From: Chloroflexota bacterium
GTDB lineage: Bacteria > Chloroflexota > Anaerolineae > UBA4142
Assembly: GCA_016208315.1 (NCBI GenBank)
Contig: JACQYF010000025.1
Coordinates: 1-59,112 of the forward strand
Reading direction: 5' to 3'
DNA: 59,112 nt
In this document: positions 42,076-51,081 of the stretch, piece by piece
How the letters are laid out: each line of letters opens with the position of its first letter
How positions within the stretch are numbered: position 1 is the stretch's first letter
Position numbers and translations under genes: made by a program
Notes under the pieces: generated by a model
What the model was told of the DNA's origin: nothing
Databases searched by the model: none
Seen by the model: only the letters and a program-made list of their open reading frames with translations

Positions 42076-43966
42076 TTCCTCCATTGCGGCCTGGCTCGCG
42101 CTGTTCCTCTTTGGGATTTACCTGCTTTCGTTCAGCGGAATGCTTTATTCGCAAGACAGCCAGTCCATGTTCTCCGTCGCCGAGAGCTTTGTCAAGCGCG
42201 GCGAGTTGAACACTGACCAAATGTGGACGCTGTTCAAGGCGCGGAATGAACTCGCGAGCGACGGGGAATCCTACGCCAAATACGGTTACGGCATCTCGCT
42301 CGTCGCCGTGCCGCTGTACGCGCTCGCGCTCGCGCTGCCCGGCTTGGGCTTGGTGCAGACGACGGTGCAGACGAGTTCGGTGGTCATCGCGTTATCCGGC
42401 GCGCTCCTTTTCCTCGCGGCGCGGCGATTGAACTATTCGCGCGGTGTGAGCGTTCTCGTCGCGCTGCTGTTCGGTCTGGCGACGCCCGCGTGGGTGTACG
42501 CGAAGCAATTCTGGAGCGAGCCGTACGGGCTGTTCACGCTGCTCGCCGCGTTCTACTTTTTGCTGCGCTATCGGGACACTGCGTCCTCGCGCGATGCGCT
42601 CATCGCCGGCATCGCGCTGGGACTCGCCGTGGCGACGCGCGTGACGAACGCCGCGCTCGTGCCGGTGTTCGCGTGGTATGGGTTTGGGGCGACCGAGGTC
42701 GCGGCAACACAAGCGCAAAGCCGACCTCCGTCGGCTACACCAGTCGGCGAAGGCCGACTTGGTGTACTTGTTGCGGTGGTTTGCAACCGCCCGTTCGCGC
42801 TCTTTACCGTCTCGCTCGCCCTCGTCATGCTCTCCATCGGTTTGTACGATTGGGCGCGGTACGGCGGTCCTTTCGCAACCGGCTATCGCGCCGACGAAAC
42901 ATTCGACAATCCGATTCTGCTCGGGCTATACGGCTTGCTCTTCAGCCCCGGCAAAGGTCTATTCATCTACGTCCCCTTCCTCGCCGCCCTGCCATTCTCT
43001 TTCGCCGTATTCTTCCAACGTGCGCGCCGCGAGGCGGTTCTGTTTCTTTTCGCTTTTGCCTTTTATCTTTTGACCTTCTCCTTATGGTACTATTGGTGGG
43101 GCGGAACAAATTGGGGCCCCCGATTTCTCGTGCCCACGCTGCCGTTTCTCGTCCTCGCCGTCGCGCCTGCGGTCGAACTTGCCGTCTCGAAAAAGCAGGC
43201 GGCGTTCACCATCCTCTTTTCCTTCTTTTGCCTTTTAGCTTTTACCTTTGAACTTGTCGGCGTCAGTATTCCTTCGCTCGCATACCGTCTCAAAATGCTG
43301 CGTGTCTCGACCAGTCCCGATTGGGACGCGATTTTCATCCCGCAGTTTTCGCCCCTCGTCGGCTCGCTCGATCAGTTCAAGCCCAAGTTAATTGATTTCG
43401 CCTGGCTGCGCGTAACGGATAACGCGGTGAACATAGATTGGCTCGTGATCGGGTTGACGCTCGCACTCATTGTCTCTTGCGGAGCGATGATCTGGTCACA
43501 GGTCGCTGGTCGCCTTCGCCCAACTACTAATTACCAGTTACTAATTACTGTTCTTGCAGTCGCACTGGCCCTCTTTTCCCTCTATCGTTACGGCGACGAC
43601 GCGCGGTTTGGCGGCGGCGACGGATATCGCGCGCTGCTGCAAGCGGTCGAACGGGAGGCGCAGCCGCGCGACGTGCTCATCTTGAACAATGACGTATTCA
43701 CGCCGTTCTTTTTGAACGAGAACCGCGCGCGGCTCCGGTGGTACGGTTTGAGTCGCGATCCAAAACAATGGGATGAAGCGACCCGCGCGCTGCTGACGCG
43801 TCTCGCGCGGTCCAATGCGCGCGTTTGGCTCGCGTGCGACGACTCGGCGGGCGATCTGCCCGATCCGACGCGGGAATGGCTCGATCAATCGCTCGAAATA
43901 CTGGACGAGCGTAGTTTCCAAGATGGCGTCCACCTAGTCCTTTACGCGACGCCCGACCCGCCCTAA
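42059..43966 (+). CDS. GT-C-like integral membrane protein
   Basis: 635 residues, ATG 42059 overlapping the flippase-like gene by 17 bp. The first loop has SQDSQSMFSVAESFVKRGELNTDQM with acidic residues where GT-C enzymes have their catalytic Asp. About eleven membrane segments; conserved SGGKGLF-like FSPGKGLFIYVPFL and WYYWWGGTNWGPRFL. The C-terminal 130 residues are soluble (RDVLILNNDVFTPFFLNENRARLRWYGLS). In-frame repeats at about 220-245, 328-345, 385-400 and 485-495. Confidence 0.75.
   Translation: MNARSDSSIAAWLALFLFGIYLLSFSGMLYSQDSQSMFSVAESFVKRGELNTDQMWTLFKARNELASDGESYAKYGYGISLVAVPLYALALALPGLGLVQTTVQTSSVVIALSGALLFLAARRLNYSRGVSVLVALLFGLATPAWVYAKQFWSEPYGLFTLLAAFYFLLRYRDTASSRDALIAGIALGLAVATRVTNAALVPVFAWYGFGATEVAATQAQSRPPSATPVGEGRLGVLVAVVCNRPFALFTVSLALVMLSIGLYDWARYGGPFATGYRADETFDNPILLGLYGLLFSPGKGLFIYVPFLAALPFSFAVFFQRARREAVLFLFAFAFYLLTFSLWYYWWGGTNWGPRFLVPTLPFLVLAVAPAVELAVSKKQAAFTILFSFFCLLAFTFELVGVSIPSLAYRLKMLRVSTSPDWDAIFIPQFSPLVGSLDQFKPKLIDFAWLRVTDNAVNIDWLVIGLTLALIVSCGAMIWSQVAGRLRPTTNYQLLITVLAVALALFSLYRYGDDARFGGGDGYRALLQAVEREAQPRDVLILNNDVFTPFFLNENRARLRWYGLSRDPKQWDEATRALLTRLARSNARVWLACDDSAGDLPDPTREWLDQSLEILDERSFQDGVHLVLYATPDPP
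42694..42798. repeat. AGTCGGC/GCCGACTT hairpin element inside the GT-C gene
   Basis: AAGCCGACC-TCC-GTCGGCT and AGTCGGC-GAA-GGCCGACTT side by side, within GGTCGCGGCAAC...GTTGCGGTGG arms. Encodes ATQAQSRPPSATPVGEGRLG. A related element is at 50558-50650. Confidence 0.7.
43036..43255. repeat. CTTTTGCCTTTTA-type repeats inside the GT-C gene
   Basis: Two tracts (43036-43080 and 43207-43255) of CTTTTGC/CTTTTAT/CTTTTAG units, related to the AAAAGGC array at 25309. They encode membrane-compatible FLFAFAFYLLTFS and FSFFCLLAFTFEL. Confidence 0.6.
43518..43551. repeat. ACTAATT/CAGTTACTAATTACT repeat inside the GT-C gene
   Basis: CAACTACTAATTACCAGTTACTAATTACT encodes PTTNYQLLIT just before a membrane helix; same peptide type as LQLLIT at 24.8 kb. 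Confidence 0.7.
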
Positions 43967-43994
43967 ATCCCGCGGCTGGCGCGAGCGTCAATTT

Positions 43995-44023
43995 TTGACT
44001 TGTACGCCAATCGCGAGTACATT
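43995..44023 (+). promoter_or_regulatory. Promoter of the spermidine-synthase-like gene
   Basis: TTGACT (43995-44000), 17 bp, TACATT (44018-44023). Confidence 0.6.
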
Positions 44024-44060
44024 CCAAGCAGACAATTCGAACTGGCACTTGGAGGTGAAT

Positions 44061-46328
44061 TTGACCGTTCTAAAACAGAGAGCAGGCGCGTGGCCGATTT
44101 TTCTGTACGTGGTTTTCCTGCTCTCGGGCTTTAGCGGACTTGCTTATCAGGTGGTTTGGATTCGTAGGTTCGGTCTCATCTTCGGCGTCACCGCATTTGC
44201 AACCTCGGCGGTCCTCTCCGCATACTTTGCCGGATTGGCTTTGGGTAGTTGGCTGGCTGGCCGGCGTTTGAGCCGCTGGCGCGTCCACCCCTTGAAACTC
44301 TACGCTTTCCTCGAGGTCGGCGTCGGCGCCTATGCCCTGGCGATTCCCTTTTTGCTCGACAGCTTGAATATCGTTTACGCGGCGGTCTTTCCACTGCTTG
44401 AGAATTCATTCTACCTCCTTTCGCTTTTGCGATTGTTCTTCTCGGCGCTCGTCCTCATTATTCCGACGACCCTCATGGGCGCAACCCTGCCCTTGCTGAC
44501 CGAAGCGCTCGCCGAACGCGTCAAGAATGTCACCGTCAACGTGAGCGGCTTGTACGCGGTCAACACGTTGGGCGCGCTACTCGGCGCATCCTTTAGCGGG
44601 TTTTATGCGATCCGCGAGTTCGGGATGTTCGAGACGACGCTGCTCGCGGTCGCGGGCAACTGGCTGGCCGCCTTGGGCGCGGTGATCATCGCGCGGCGAT
44701 TGGGAGCGGTCGCGCCCCAGCCATCGAAACCGCAGCCCGAAACGCGGCGGGAATTTAGCCCGCGTTACAAGGCACTGCTGCTGGGCTTGTTCTTATCGGG
44801 CTTTGCCGCTTTGGGGTACGAAGTGGTCTGGACGCGCGTGCTCAGCTTGTTTATGGGCCGCACGGTCTTTGCCTACACGACCATCTTGTGCAGCGCGCTG
44901 TTGGGCATCGCGGTGGGCAGTTGGCTGTTGCGATATGCCAGCCCGTGGATTCGGCGACCGGTGCGCGTGCTGGCGTTGCTCGAGCTCGCGGTGGCCGCGC
45001 TGAGTCTACTCTCGATTGGCGTGATCAGCCAGGCCGTGCCCAATCAGACCGACTGGGGGCTGCCGGTCAGTCTCGGCGTGATCCTCGTCATTCCCAACGC
45101 GTTGTTAGGGGCGACGCTGCCGCTGGCGATTCGCGTGTATCAAGCGGAATTCAAACACATCGCGCAAAGCGTCGGCGACTTGTATTCGGCGAATGTGCTC
45201 GGCGGCGTGCTGGGTTCTTTTGCGACCGGCTTTGTCTTGCTCACGCTGTTGGGTTCGCAATACACGGTCGTCTTTCTGGCCGTGCTGAACGGGTTTGTCG
45301 CGCTGCTCTTCTATCGCTATGCTGAGTCCGGCTCGCGCACGTGGGCCTGGGTTGGCGTGGGCGCGAGCGCGCTCGCCGTCGTCTTTTTTCTCCTTCAGCC
45401 GCAGTTTCTCTTCGATGGAATCCGGCGCGGCATTTTCGGCGAGGAGGAGATTCTTTTTCACCAGGAGGACGTCGAGGGGATCGTCACCGTTACGCAGCAA
45501 GGCATTCATCGCACCATCTATCTAAACGGCTCGCAAGAATCGAACGACCGGCCCGGACTCTTGGACGTCCACCGGGGCCTCGCGCATTTGCCCCTGTTGC
45601 TGCACCCGAATCCTGAACGTATCCTGGTCGTGGGTTTGGGGTCCGGCACGACGGCGGGCGCGGCGACGCAGCAGCCGGTCAAGGAAATTCGCGTCGTCGA
45701 GCTGGTGCCCGGGATGTATCAAGGCGCGGCGTATTTTGCCGAGAGCAACTATGATATTTTGAACGATCCGCGCGTTAACCTCCGGGTGGACGATGGTCGC
45801 AATCATCTGCTGCTCACCCGCGATAAATTCGACGTGATCGAAGCCGACCTGATCCTCCCGTGGCACGTCGGGGCCAACAACCTTTACGCCGCCGAATACT
45901 ACCGGCTGGTCGCGGCGCGCTTGAAACCGAACGGCATTGTCGCGCAGTGGCTCGATACCGGGCTGCCCGCCGAAGAGTACAAACTCCTGCTGCGTACCTT
46001 TATCAGCGTTTTTCCTAATACGACCCTATGGCGGTCCGGCAACTATGCCGTCGCCATGCCGAGCGGCATTCGGATTGACCAAGACCTTTTGCGCGCGCGT
46101 TTCGCCGATCGCAAACTTGCCAAGGCCCTGCTGGAGAGCGGCTTTTACGACCTGGACACGTTTCTGGGATCGTTCGTCATGGGACCGGAAGATATTCGGC
46201 GTTACGTCGGCGCGGGCCCGATTCTGACGGACGACCATCCCTATCTGGAATTTGCGCGCTTGCAGCATCAGCCCGGAACGCTTAGTCTGCCGCAGAGCGA
46301 CATCCGTCCATTCTTGACCGGGTACTGA
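44061..46328 (+). CDS. Membrane protein fused to a spermidine synthase-like domain
   Basis: 755 residues from TTG 44061 with GGAGGTGA directly upstream. Two blocks of about six membrane segments each (SGLAYQVVWIRRFGLIFG in the first, AALGYEVVWTRVLSLFMG in the second; an internal duplication), then from about residue 470 a spermidine synthase-like Rossmann domain. This has RILVVGLGSGTTAG for SAM binding, VVELVPGMYQGA, VDDGRNHLLLTRDKFDVIEADLILPW and AAEYYRLVAARLKPNG. Aminopropyl transfer is not certain; many such fusions have unknown substrate. The DDG motif is present. Confidence 0.85.
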   Translation: MTVLKQRAGAWPIFLYVVFLLSGFSGLAYQVVWIRRFGLIFGVTAFATSAVLSAYFAGLALGSWLAGRRLSRWRVHPLKLYAFLEVGVGAYALAIPFLLDSLNIVYAAVFPLLENSFYLLSLLRLFFSALVLIIPTTLMGATLPLLTEALAERVKNVTVNVSGLYAVNTLGALLGASFSGFYAIREFGMFETTLLAVAGNWLAALGAVIIARRLGAVAPQPSKPQPETRREFSPRYKALLLGLFLSGFAALGYEVVWTRVLSLFMGRTVFAYTTILCSALLGIAVGSWLLRYASPWIRRPVRVLALLELAVAALSLLSIGVISQAVPNQTDWGLPVSLGVILVIPNALLGATLPLAIRVYQAEFKHIAQSVGDLYSANVLGGVLGSFATGFVLLTLLGSQYTVVFLAVLNGFVALLFYRYAESGSRTWAWVGVGASALAVVFFLLQPQFLFDGIRRGIFGEEEILFHQEDVEGIVTVTQQGIHRTIYLNGSQESNDRPGLLDVHRGLAHLPLLLHPNPERILVVGLGSGTTAGAATQQPVKEIRVVELVPGMYQGAAYFAESNYDILNDPRVNLRVDDGRNHLLLTRDKFDVIEADLILPWHVGANNLYAAEYYRLVAARLKPNGIVAQWLDTGLPAEEYKLLLRTFISVFPNTTLWRSGNYAVAMPSGIRIDQDLLRARFADRKLAKALLESGFYDLDTFLGSFVMGPEDIRRYVGAGPILTDDHPYLEFARLQHQPGTLSLPQSDIRPFLTGY

Positions 46329-46344
46329 TCGGCTACTCACCCGC

Positions 46345-46373
46345 TTGACTTTTGGAGATGCGCGCGGTATTCT
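46345..46373 (+). promoter_or_regulatory. Promoter of the secreted 258-residue protein gene
   Basis: TTGACT (46345-46350), 17 bp, TATTCT (46368-46373). Confidence 0.55.
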
Positions 46374-46418
46374 ACATTTGCGCCCATTCAAGCACGTCGT
46401 TGCTACACAGGAGGACCA

Positions 46419-47195
46419 ATGAAGCTCAAGCTATTCATCGCAGGATTTATCCTGCTGGCGTTGATGGGATTGACCGCATCGTACGCATTTGGCTGCACGC
46501 CGGATGAAGATTCCGCGCCGGGGTGCGGCAAGTTCCCCCAAATCAAGTTCATTCCTCTGCCCACGGCCGTGCCAACCAAGGCCCCGGCCCCGGTCGTATT
46601 GGCGGTCCCCAGGCCGACGCCGACCGGTAACACGCCCGAGACCGCGCGCACGCCCCTGTTTGTCAAGCCGGATTACTGTATCGAGTTGATGTGTCCCGGG
46701 GCAAACAACTCGCCGGCGTGGAATGGCGACGGTGAGTGGACGTGGATCAATGCCAATTCGAGCACCTGGTACCAGATGGACGACGGGCGCAGTCTCCAAG
46801 TCAAAATCTGGCTGTTTGCCAACGAACAAGGCGGAATGGCGTTCGACGTCTACGCGCCGGACCAGCATGACCTGTACGGCAAACCGGTGGGGCGAGGATC
46901 GTTGAATACCTCCTATCGTCCCGCCGATCTATTCTATTCGGGGCGCACCGCGGCGGGCGGCATTTGGAAGGTCCGGGTGATCAACAACAATCCATTTCCC
47001 ATCTGGTACTCGCTCAAATATACCCGCACGACTCCGAGCATCGGTAACACGTGCGACCAATGCCACAAGGCGTTGGGCGATCTGATGTTTGATCAGTGCC
47101 GGAATGCCGATGGCTCGTCGTGGTGTCAGGATTTGAATTGGTTCTACCAGCAGGGTGGGCCCCCTAGCCCCGAATGGGACCATTCGATACCCTAG
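46419..47195 (+). CDS. Secreted hypothetical protein with a CxxCH motif
   Basis: 258 residues, GGAGG SD. Signal peptide MKLKLFIAGFILLALMGLTASYAFG ends before C26, so lipoprotein processing is possible but no clear lipobox is seen. A Pro/Thr-rich stretch (46-80) precedes a beta-rich domain (100-205: EWTWINANSSTWYQMDDGRSLQVKIWLFANEQG...GIWKVRVINNNPFPIWYSLKY). Then NTCDQCHKALGDLMFDQC contains CDQCH, a possible heme c site or zinc site. No family recognised. Monocistronic with promoter and terminator. Confidence 0.75.
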   Translation: MKLKLFIAGFILLALMGLTASYAFGCTPDEDSAPGCGKFPQIKFIPLPTAVPTKAPAPVVLAVPRPTPTGNTPETARTPLFVKPDYCIELMCPGANNSPAWNGDGEWTWINANSSTWYQMDDGRSLQVKIWLFANEQGGMAFDVYAPDQHDLYGKPVGRGSLNTSYRPADLFYSGRTAAGGIWKVRVINNNPFPIWYSLKYTRTTPSIGNTCDQCHKALGDLMFDQCRNADGSSWCQDLNWFYQQGGPPSPEWDHSIP

Positions 47196-47223
47196 GTCCA
47201 GCGGCTTGCGCGCCAGCGCGAAA

Positions 47224-47261
47224 CGCGACGAGAGTTTCTGCTCTTGTCGCGTTTTATTTTG
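47224..47261 (+). terminator. Terminator after the secreted protein gene
   Basis: CGCGAC-G-AGAG / CTCT-T-GTCGCG hairpin (47224-47251) followed by TTTTATTTT. Confidence 0.85.
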
Positions 47262-47274
47262 CCGCGGCGGGATT

Positions 47275-47303
47275 TTGACGATTGTCCCGCGTTGTGTTAT
47301 AAA
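47275..47303 (+). promoter_or_regulatory. Promoter of the second ILEI protein gene
   Basis: TTGACG (47275-47280), 17 bp, TATAAA (47298-47303). Confidence 0.65.
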
Positions 47304-47335
47304 ACTCCCGAATGATTCTTGGAGGAGGCAGGGCT

Positions 47336-49981
47336 TTGCGCCCTACTCGACGACCGCTGGCGAGCCGCGATGCCATGACCCTCGCGCTCTATCTGGTCCT
47401 CGCCCTCGCGCTGACGTATCCCCTCATTCTGCATTTCGATACGCACGGCCCCGGCCACGGGGTTGACGATCCCGCGCAGACTTGGAGCATCTGGTGGTTC
47501 AAGCACGCGATTTTCAATCTCGGGACGAGTCCGCTGTACAGCGACTATGTCTTTTACCCGCTGGGGATCAACCTCGTCGCGTACACCCCGACCTTTCTCA
47601 ACGGGCTGATTTCGATTCCGCTGCAAATGGCGACGAGCGTGATCATCGCGCAGAACGTCGTCGTCCTGTTCTCGCTCGTCGCGAGCGGCTGGGGCGCGCG
47701 GCTCTTGGCGCGCGAGGTGTTGGCCCGTCTCGGCGTCTCATCCGAATCGGCCGCGATTCCCGCGGCGGTGGCCGGCGTGGTTTACGCGTTCGGCGCGTGG
47801 CACCTCAACTATGTCGTCGCCGGGCATTTCATGCTGCTCAGCAACGAGTGGCTGCCGTTCTTTGCGCTCTATCTGATTCGACTGGAGAAAGCACCGTGGC
47901 GCAATGGCGGTCTGGCCGGCCTGTTTTTCGTTCTAGCGACGTGGACCGAACTCACCTTCGCCCCGTTCCTCGCGATTCTCACCGGGCTTTATGTGCTCTA
48001 CCTATTAGGACGCGGATTTACGCGGATGAACGCAGAGAATAAAAAAATATCCGCGCTCGTCCGCGCTCGTCCGCGTCCCATAATATCGAATCTTGTCGCT
48101 TTGATTAGCATTGCGGCGATCGGCATCAGCCCGCTCGCGGTCAACCTGTTCTTGGACGTACAGCGCTATGGCTATTATCTCACGTCCGGCGTAGGCCGCA
48201 TCCAAGTATTCTCCGCCGAACTGGTTTCCTTCTTCTTTCCGTCCGCGCAGCATCCCATCCTCGGCGATTGGGCGAACGGCGTGACGCAAGCGAACACGAG
48301 TTACGCGTTCGTCGGTTACGCCGTGTTGATTCTCGCCGGACTCGGCGTCTATTTCTATCGCGCCTCGCGCGAGGCGCGTTTCTGGGCCGCGGCCGCGGTT
48401 TTCTTCGCCGTGCTGATGCTTGGCCCCACATTGATCGTCGGCGGCGAATCCACGGGCGTCCCGCTGCCGTTCGCGGCTTTGCGTGTGATCCCATTCGTCA
48501 ACGCCAACCGCTATCCCGTGCGCTTCAACGCGATGCTGATGCTCGCGCTCGTGCCGTTGATCGCGTTAGGCGTGGTGACCTTGTTGCGAACACGTAGGAC
48601 GATTCCGCTGGTCGGCCTGATTGGCTTGCTCGCCTTTGAGCAACTCGTGCTCCCGATTCCGCTCGCGGATTTGCGCGCTCCGTCGGGCCTGCAGGCGATT
48701 CGCGACACGCCGGGAGATTTCGCGGTGCTCGATCTGCCGCTCGGTTGGCGCGGGAGCATCTCGCTGCAAGGTCGGATGGACGACAAGGCGCAGTTCTATC
48801 AGACGTTTCATCAGAAACGAATCTTGGGCGGCATTACGTCGCGCACGCCGCAATGGAAGTTCCAATATTTTCTAGAAGCGCCGGTCATCAATTCGCTCAT
48901 CGCGTTGGAAACGGAACGCGAGGTGGACGACACCCGCCGGGCCCAAGACCGCGCCGTCGCGCTCGACGTTCTGCGGTTCTTCAACATTCGCTATGTCGCC
49001 GCGAACCGGGCGCTCGCCAGTCCGCAGTTGCTAGAATACGCACAAGACGTTTTGCCGCTCACCGAAATCTTTCGCGATGAAACTCGCCTCGTCTATCGCG
49101 TCGCGCAGCCGTTTGAGCCGATGCGGAAAATCGAACTAAACGGCGAAACCGCGCGACTGTATTTCGACGATGGTTGGGGCCGGGGGCAGAACGGCTATCG
49201 CTGGGCCAGGCGCGGCGACGCCGAAATGTGGCTGCCGCTTGCCAAAGCCGATCAGCAAATCTCGTTCCGAATCATGGGCGCGCGCGCGGGACAAGCGATC
49301 GCGGTCCGCGTGAATGGGCAGGTGGTCGCCGAACTGACGGCGGCGCCCCAGTGGCGCGATTACGCGGTCCGCGTGCCGGCGGCGGTCGTGCGCGATGGCT
49401 TGAACACGTTCACGTTTTCGAGCGCAACCTTTCCTATCGGCGGCGCGCAGCAAGACGATTACGCGATCGGCAATACCGGCGTGACTTCGCCGGTGGACAT
49501 TGCGGCGACCGGCGCGGGATTCGACGCGGGCCGCTTCGGGGAGTTGTTCGTCGCAGGGCGGAATGTGGTTCCCAGCCAACGCGGCTACCATCTGGTCGCA
49601 GTCAATCCCCAGAGCGGGGCCGTAGATCGTGTTGGTTCGTTCGACACATTTAGCGGGCCGGCTGAATCCGCGCGGCTGGCGCAATTCGTCGAGCAATTGC
49701 CAACGGGTGAAATTGTCGCGGGGGTTGCGGTGGACGAGGTGTCACGCCAATTGCAGCCATCCGCCGTGGATGCGCTGCGTCAATTGGGAGTGGACAGCGA
49801 TCTGCAATTCCAATTTCGCGCGGGCCACGCGTTCATCGGCGTCAAAGGCGCGCAGCCGGGCCAGGCGCTCGAACAAGTGGATGGGCGCAGGCCCGCGAGT
49901 GTCGCAGTCGGCAAGAACGTGGCGGGAGATCGCGTCGCGTTCGCGTTGGGGGGGATTGAAATCAGGCAATCAGGCGATTAG
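47336..49981 (+). CDS. Large GT-C-like membrane protein with C-terminal ILEI domain (paralogue of 23962)
   Basis: 881 residues if started at TTG 47336, which has GGAGGAGG 7 bp before it; ATG 47312 is the alternative and sits at the predicted transcript start. Same architecture as 23962: YPLILHFDTHGPGHGVDDPAQTWSIWWFKHAIFN, about ten helices, NANRYPVRFNAML, a soluble beta region, and an ILEI domain at about 735-845 (SQRGYHLVAVNPQSGAVDR, FDTF, AQFVEQLPTGEIVAGVAVDE, AFIGVKG). A CGCGGA-N4 repeat encodes TRMNAENKKISALVRARPR in a loop. The tail IRQSGD and its stop are repeat-derived. Confidence 0.8.
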   Translation: MRPTRRPLASRDAMTLALYLVLALALTYPLILHFDTHGPGHGVDDPAQTWSIWWFKHAIFNLGTSPLYSDYVFYPLGINLVAYTPTFLNGLISIPLQMATSVIIAQNVVVLFSLVASGWGARLLAREVLARLGVSSESAAIPAAVAGVVYAFGAWHLNYVVAGHFMLLSNEWLPFFALYLIRLEKAPWRNGGLAGLFFVLATWTELTFAPFLAILTGLYVLYLLGRGFTRMNAENKKISALVRARPRPIISNLVALISIAAIGISPLAVNLFLDVQRYGYYLTSGVGRIQVFSAELVSFFFPSAQHPILGDWANGVTQANTSYAFVGYAVLILAGLGVYFYRASREARFWAAAAVFFAVLMLGPTLIVGGESTGVPLPFAALRVIPFVNANRYPVRFNAMLMLALVPLIALGVVTLLRTRRTIPLVGLIGLLAFEQLVLPIPLADLRAPSGLQAIRDTPGDFAVLDLPLGWRGSISLQGRMDDKAQFYQTFHQKRILGGITSRTPQWKFQYFLEAPVINSLIALETEREVDDTRRAQDRAVALDVLRFFNIRYVAANRALASPQLLEYAQDVLPLTEIFRDETRLVYRVAQPFEPMRKIELNGETARLYFDDGWGRGQNGYRWARRGDAEMWLPLAKADQQISFRIMGARAGQAIAVRVNGQVVAELTAAPQWRDYAVRVPAAVVRDGLNTFTFSSATFPIGGAQQDDYAIGNTGVTSPVDIAATGAGFDAGRFGELFVAGRNVVPSQRGYHLVAVNPQSGAVDRVGSFDTFSGPAESARLAQFVEQLPTGEIVAGVAVDEVSRQLQPSAVDALRQLGVDSDLQFQFRAGHAFIGVKGAQPGQALEQVDGRRPASVAVGKNVAGDRVAFALGGIEIRQSGD
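48008..48078. repeat. CGCGGA-N4 palindrome inside the ILEI protein gene
   Basis: GGACGCGGA (48008-48016) with TCCGCGTCC (48070-48078), the same internal units and AATAAAAAAATAT loop as 39856-39928. Translated through in frame. Confidence 0.9.
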
Positions 49982-50098
49982 GCAATCAGGCGATTAGGCA
50001 ATCAGTCAATCAGTCATCCAGTTACTAATTGACTAATTGACTAATTGACCGATTGACCAATTGACTGATTACTGATTGCCTGAATGACTAATTGCCCA
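49963..50098. repeat. Octamer arrays AGGCAATC / ATTGACTA between convergent genes
   Basis: About six AGGCAATC-type units, several ACTAATTG/ACCGATTG units, then reverse-complement units GATTGCCTGA and TAATTGCCC. It contains the stop of the ILEI gene (TAG 49979-49981) and the stop of the converging GT39-like gene at 50069. Same units at 18868-18954. Confidence 0.9.
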
Positions 50099-50557
50099 AA
50101 TACTGTAAAGTTGATTGTCCGTAGACGTGGCGAATTGCGTGAGCGGCTGGAAGGTCACGCCGCCGTGCGTCTGCGTCTCAAAGCGCGCGAGGTAAGGGTA
50201 CTTGGCTTTGGCAAACGCATTGCCGACCGGATACACGATCAACTGAATATTGCGGTCGAGCAAGAATTGGTCGGGGTTATCGTCGGGCGCGAAACGAAAG
50301 TCGGTGAACGTGAAATGCAGGCCGCGCTGCCGGCCGAACATATCGAGCGCGCCGGAGTTGCCGGTGTACGCGAGGAGGTTCGTGGTTTGGTTCGCCGGTA
50401 CGACGCGCGCTAATTCGTCCGCCATCTCGCGCTGCGACGCCATCATGTTGTAAACAAACTGCATCCCGGCGATGCCTTGCTGGTAACTTGCGACGAGGAG
50501 CGCGACAACGATGAGGGCGATTATCGCGCGAACCACCGGGCGGTTGCCCCGGAGGCG

Positions 50558-50650
50558 CGCTTTAGCGGAAACCGCAGCAACAAGCTCACCAAGTCGGCCT
50601 CCGCCGACTGAGTGAACCTGCGTCGGCTTGCTTGCAAGCCGCGGCAGGTT
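50558..50650. repeat. AAGTCGGC hairpin element inside the GT39-like gene
   Basis: CAAGTCGGCC-TCC-GCCGACTG within GCGGAAACCGC and GCCGCGGC arms; related to 42694-42798. In the minus-strand frame it encodes PTQVHSVGGGRLGELVAAVS. Confidence 0.65.
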
Positions 50651-51030
50651 TCGTGTTGTTGTTGCCGCGATTTCAATCGCCCAACTGGCGAACACGAGCA
50701 GCGGCAGCCCCGGGTACATTAGGAAGCGCACTTCGAGTGTTGTATAATTGAACCAGACGAGGATTGCGAAAAACAGCAAGTAAAGCGCGGAGGTCGCGAA
50801 CAAAAGCGCTATAGCGCGCGTCCGGCGACGAAGGATCGCGATTGCCGCTCCGAGCAGGCCGAGATAAACAATAAATCTCCGGGCGCGAGAAACCGCAGCC
50901 AAATCCCCGCCATAGACTGCGCGCCGAGAAATTCGAGCGCGTTGCCGGCCGCAAGCCAGCCGGTCGCCATCAGCGTCAACGGGAACGCGAGGGCGAACGC
51001 GACCGCGGTGAGCCACTCGGCAAGCGGCCT

Positions 51031-51081
51031 AGACCCGAAGGGTTTGCCGGCTCCTGCGGAGCTGCCTAACCCTTTGGGTCT
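51031..51081. repeat. AGACCCGAAGGGTT palindrome inside the GT39-like gene
   Basis: AGACCCGAAGGGTT (51031-51044) and AACCCTTTGGGTCT (51068-51081), one mismatch, with an inner GGCTCC-TGC-GGAGC stem. Family of 18174-18207. Encodes RPKGLGSSAGAGKPFGSRP. Confidence 0.8.

Noticed and set aside
49963..50098. CRISPR-like array
   Set aside because: Units are 8 bp without spacers and no cas genes are present; it is a short tandem repeat.
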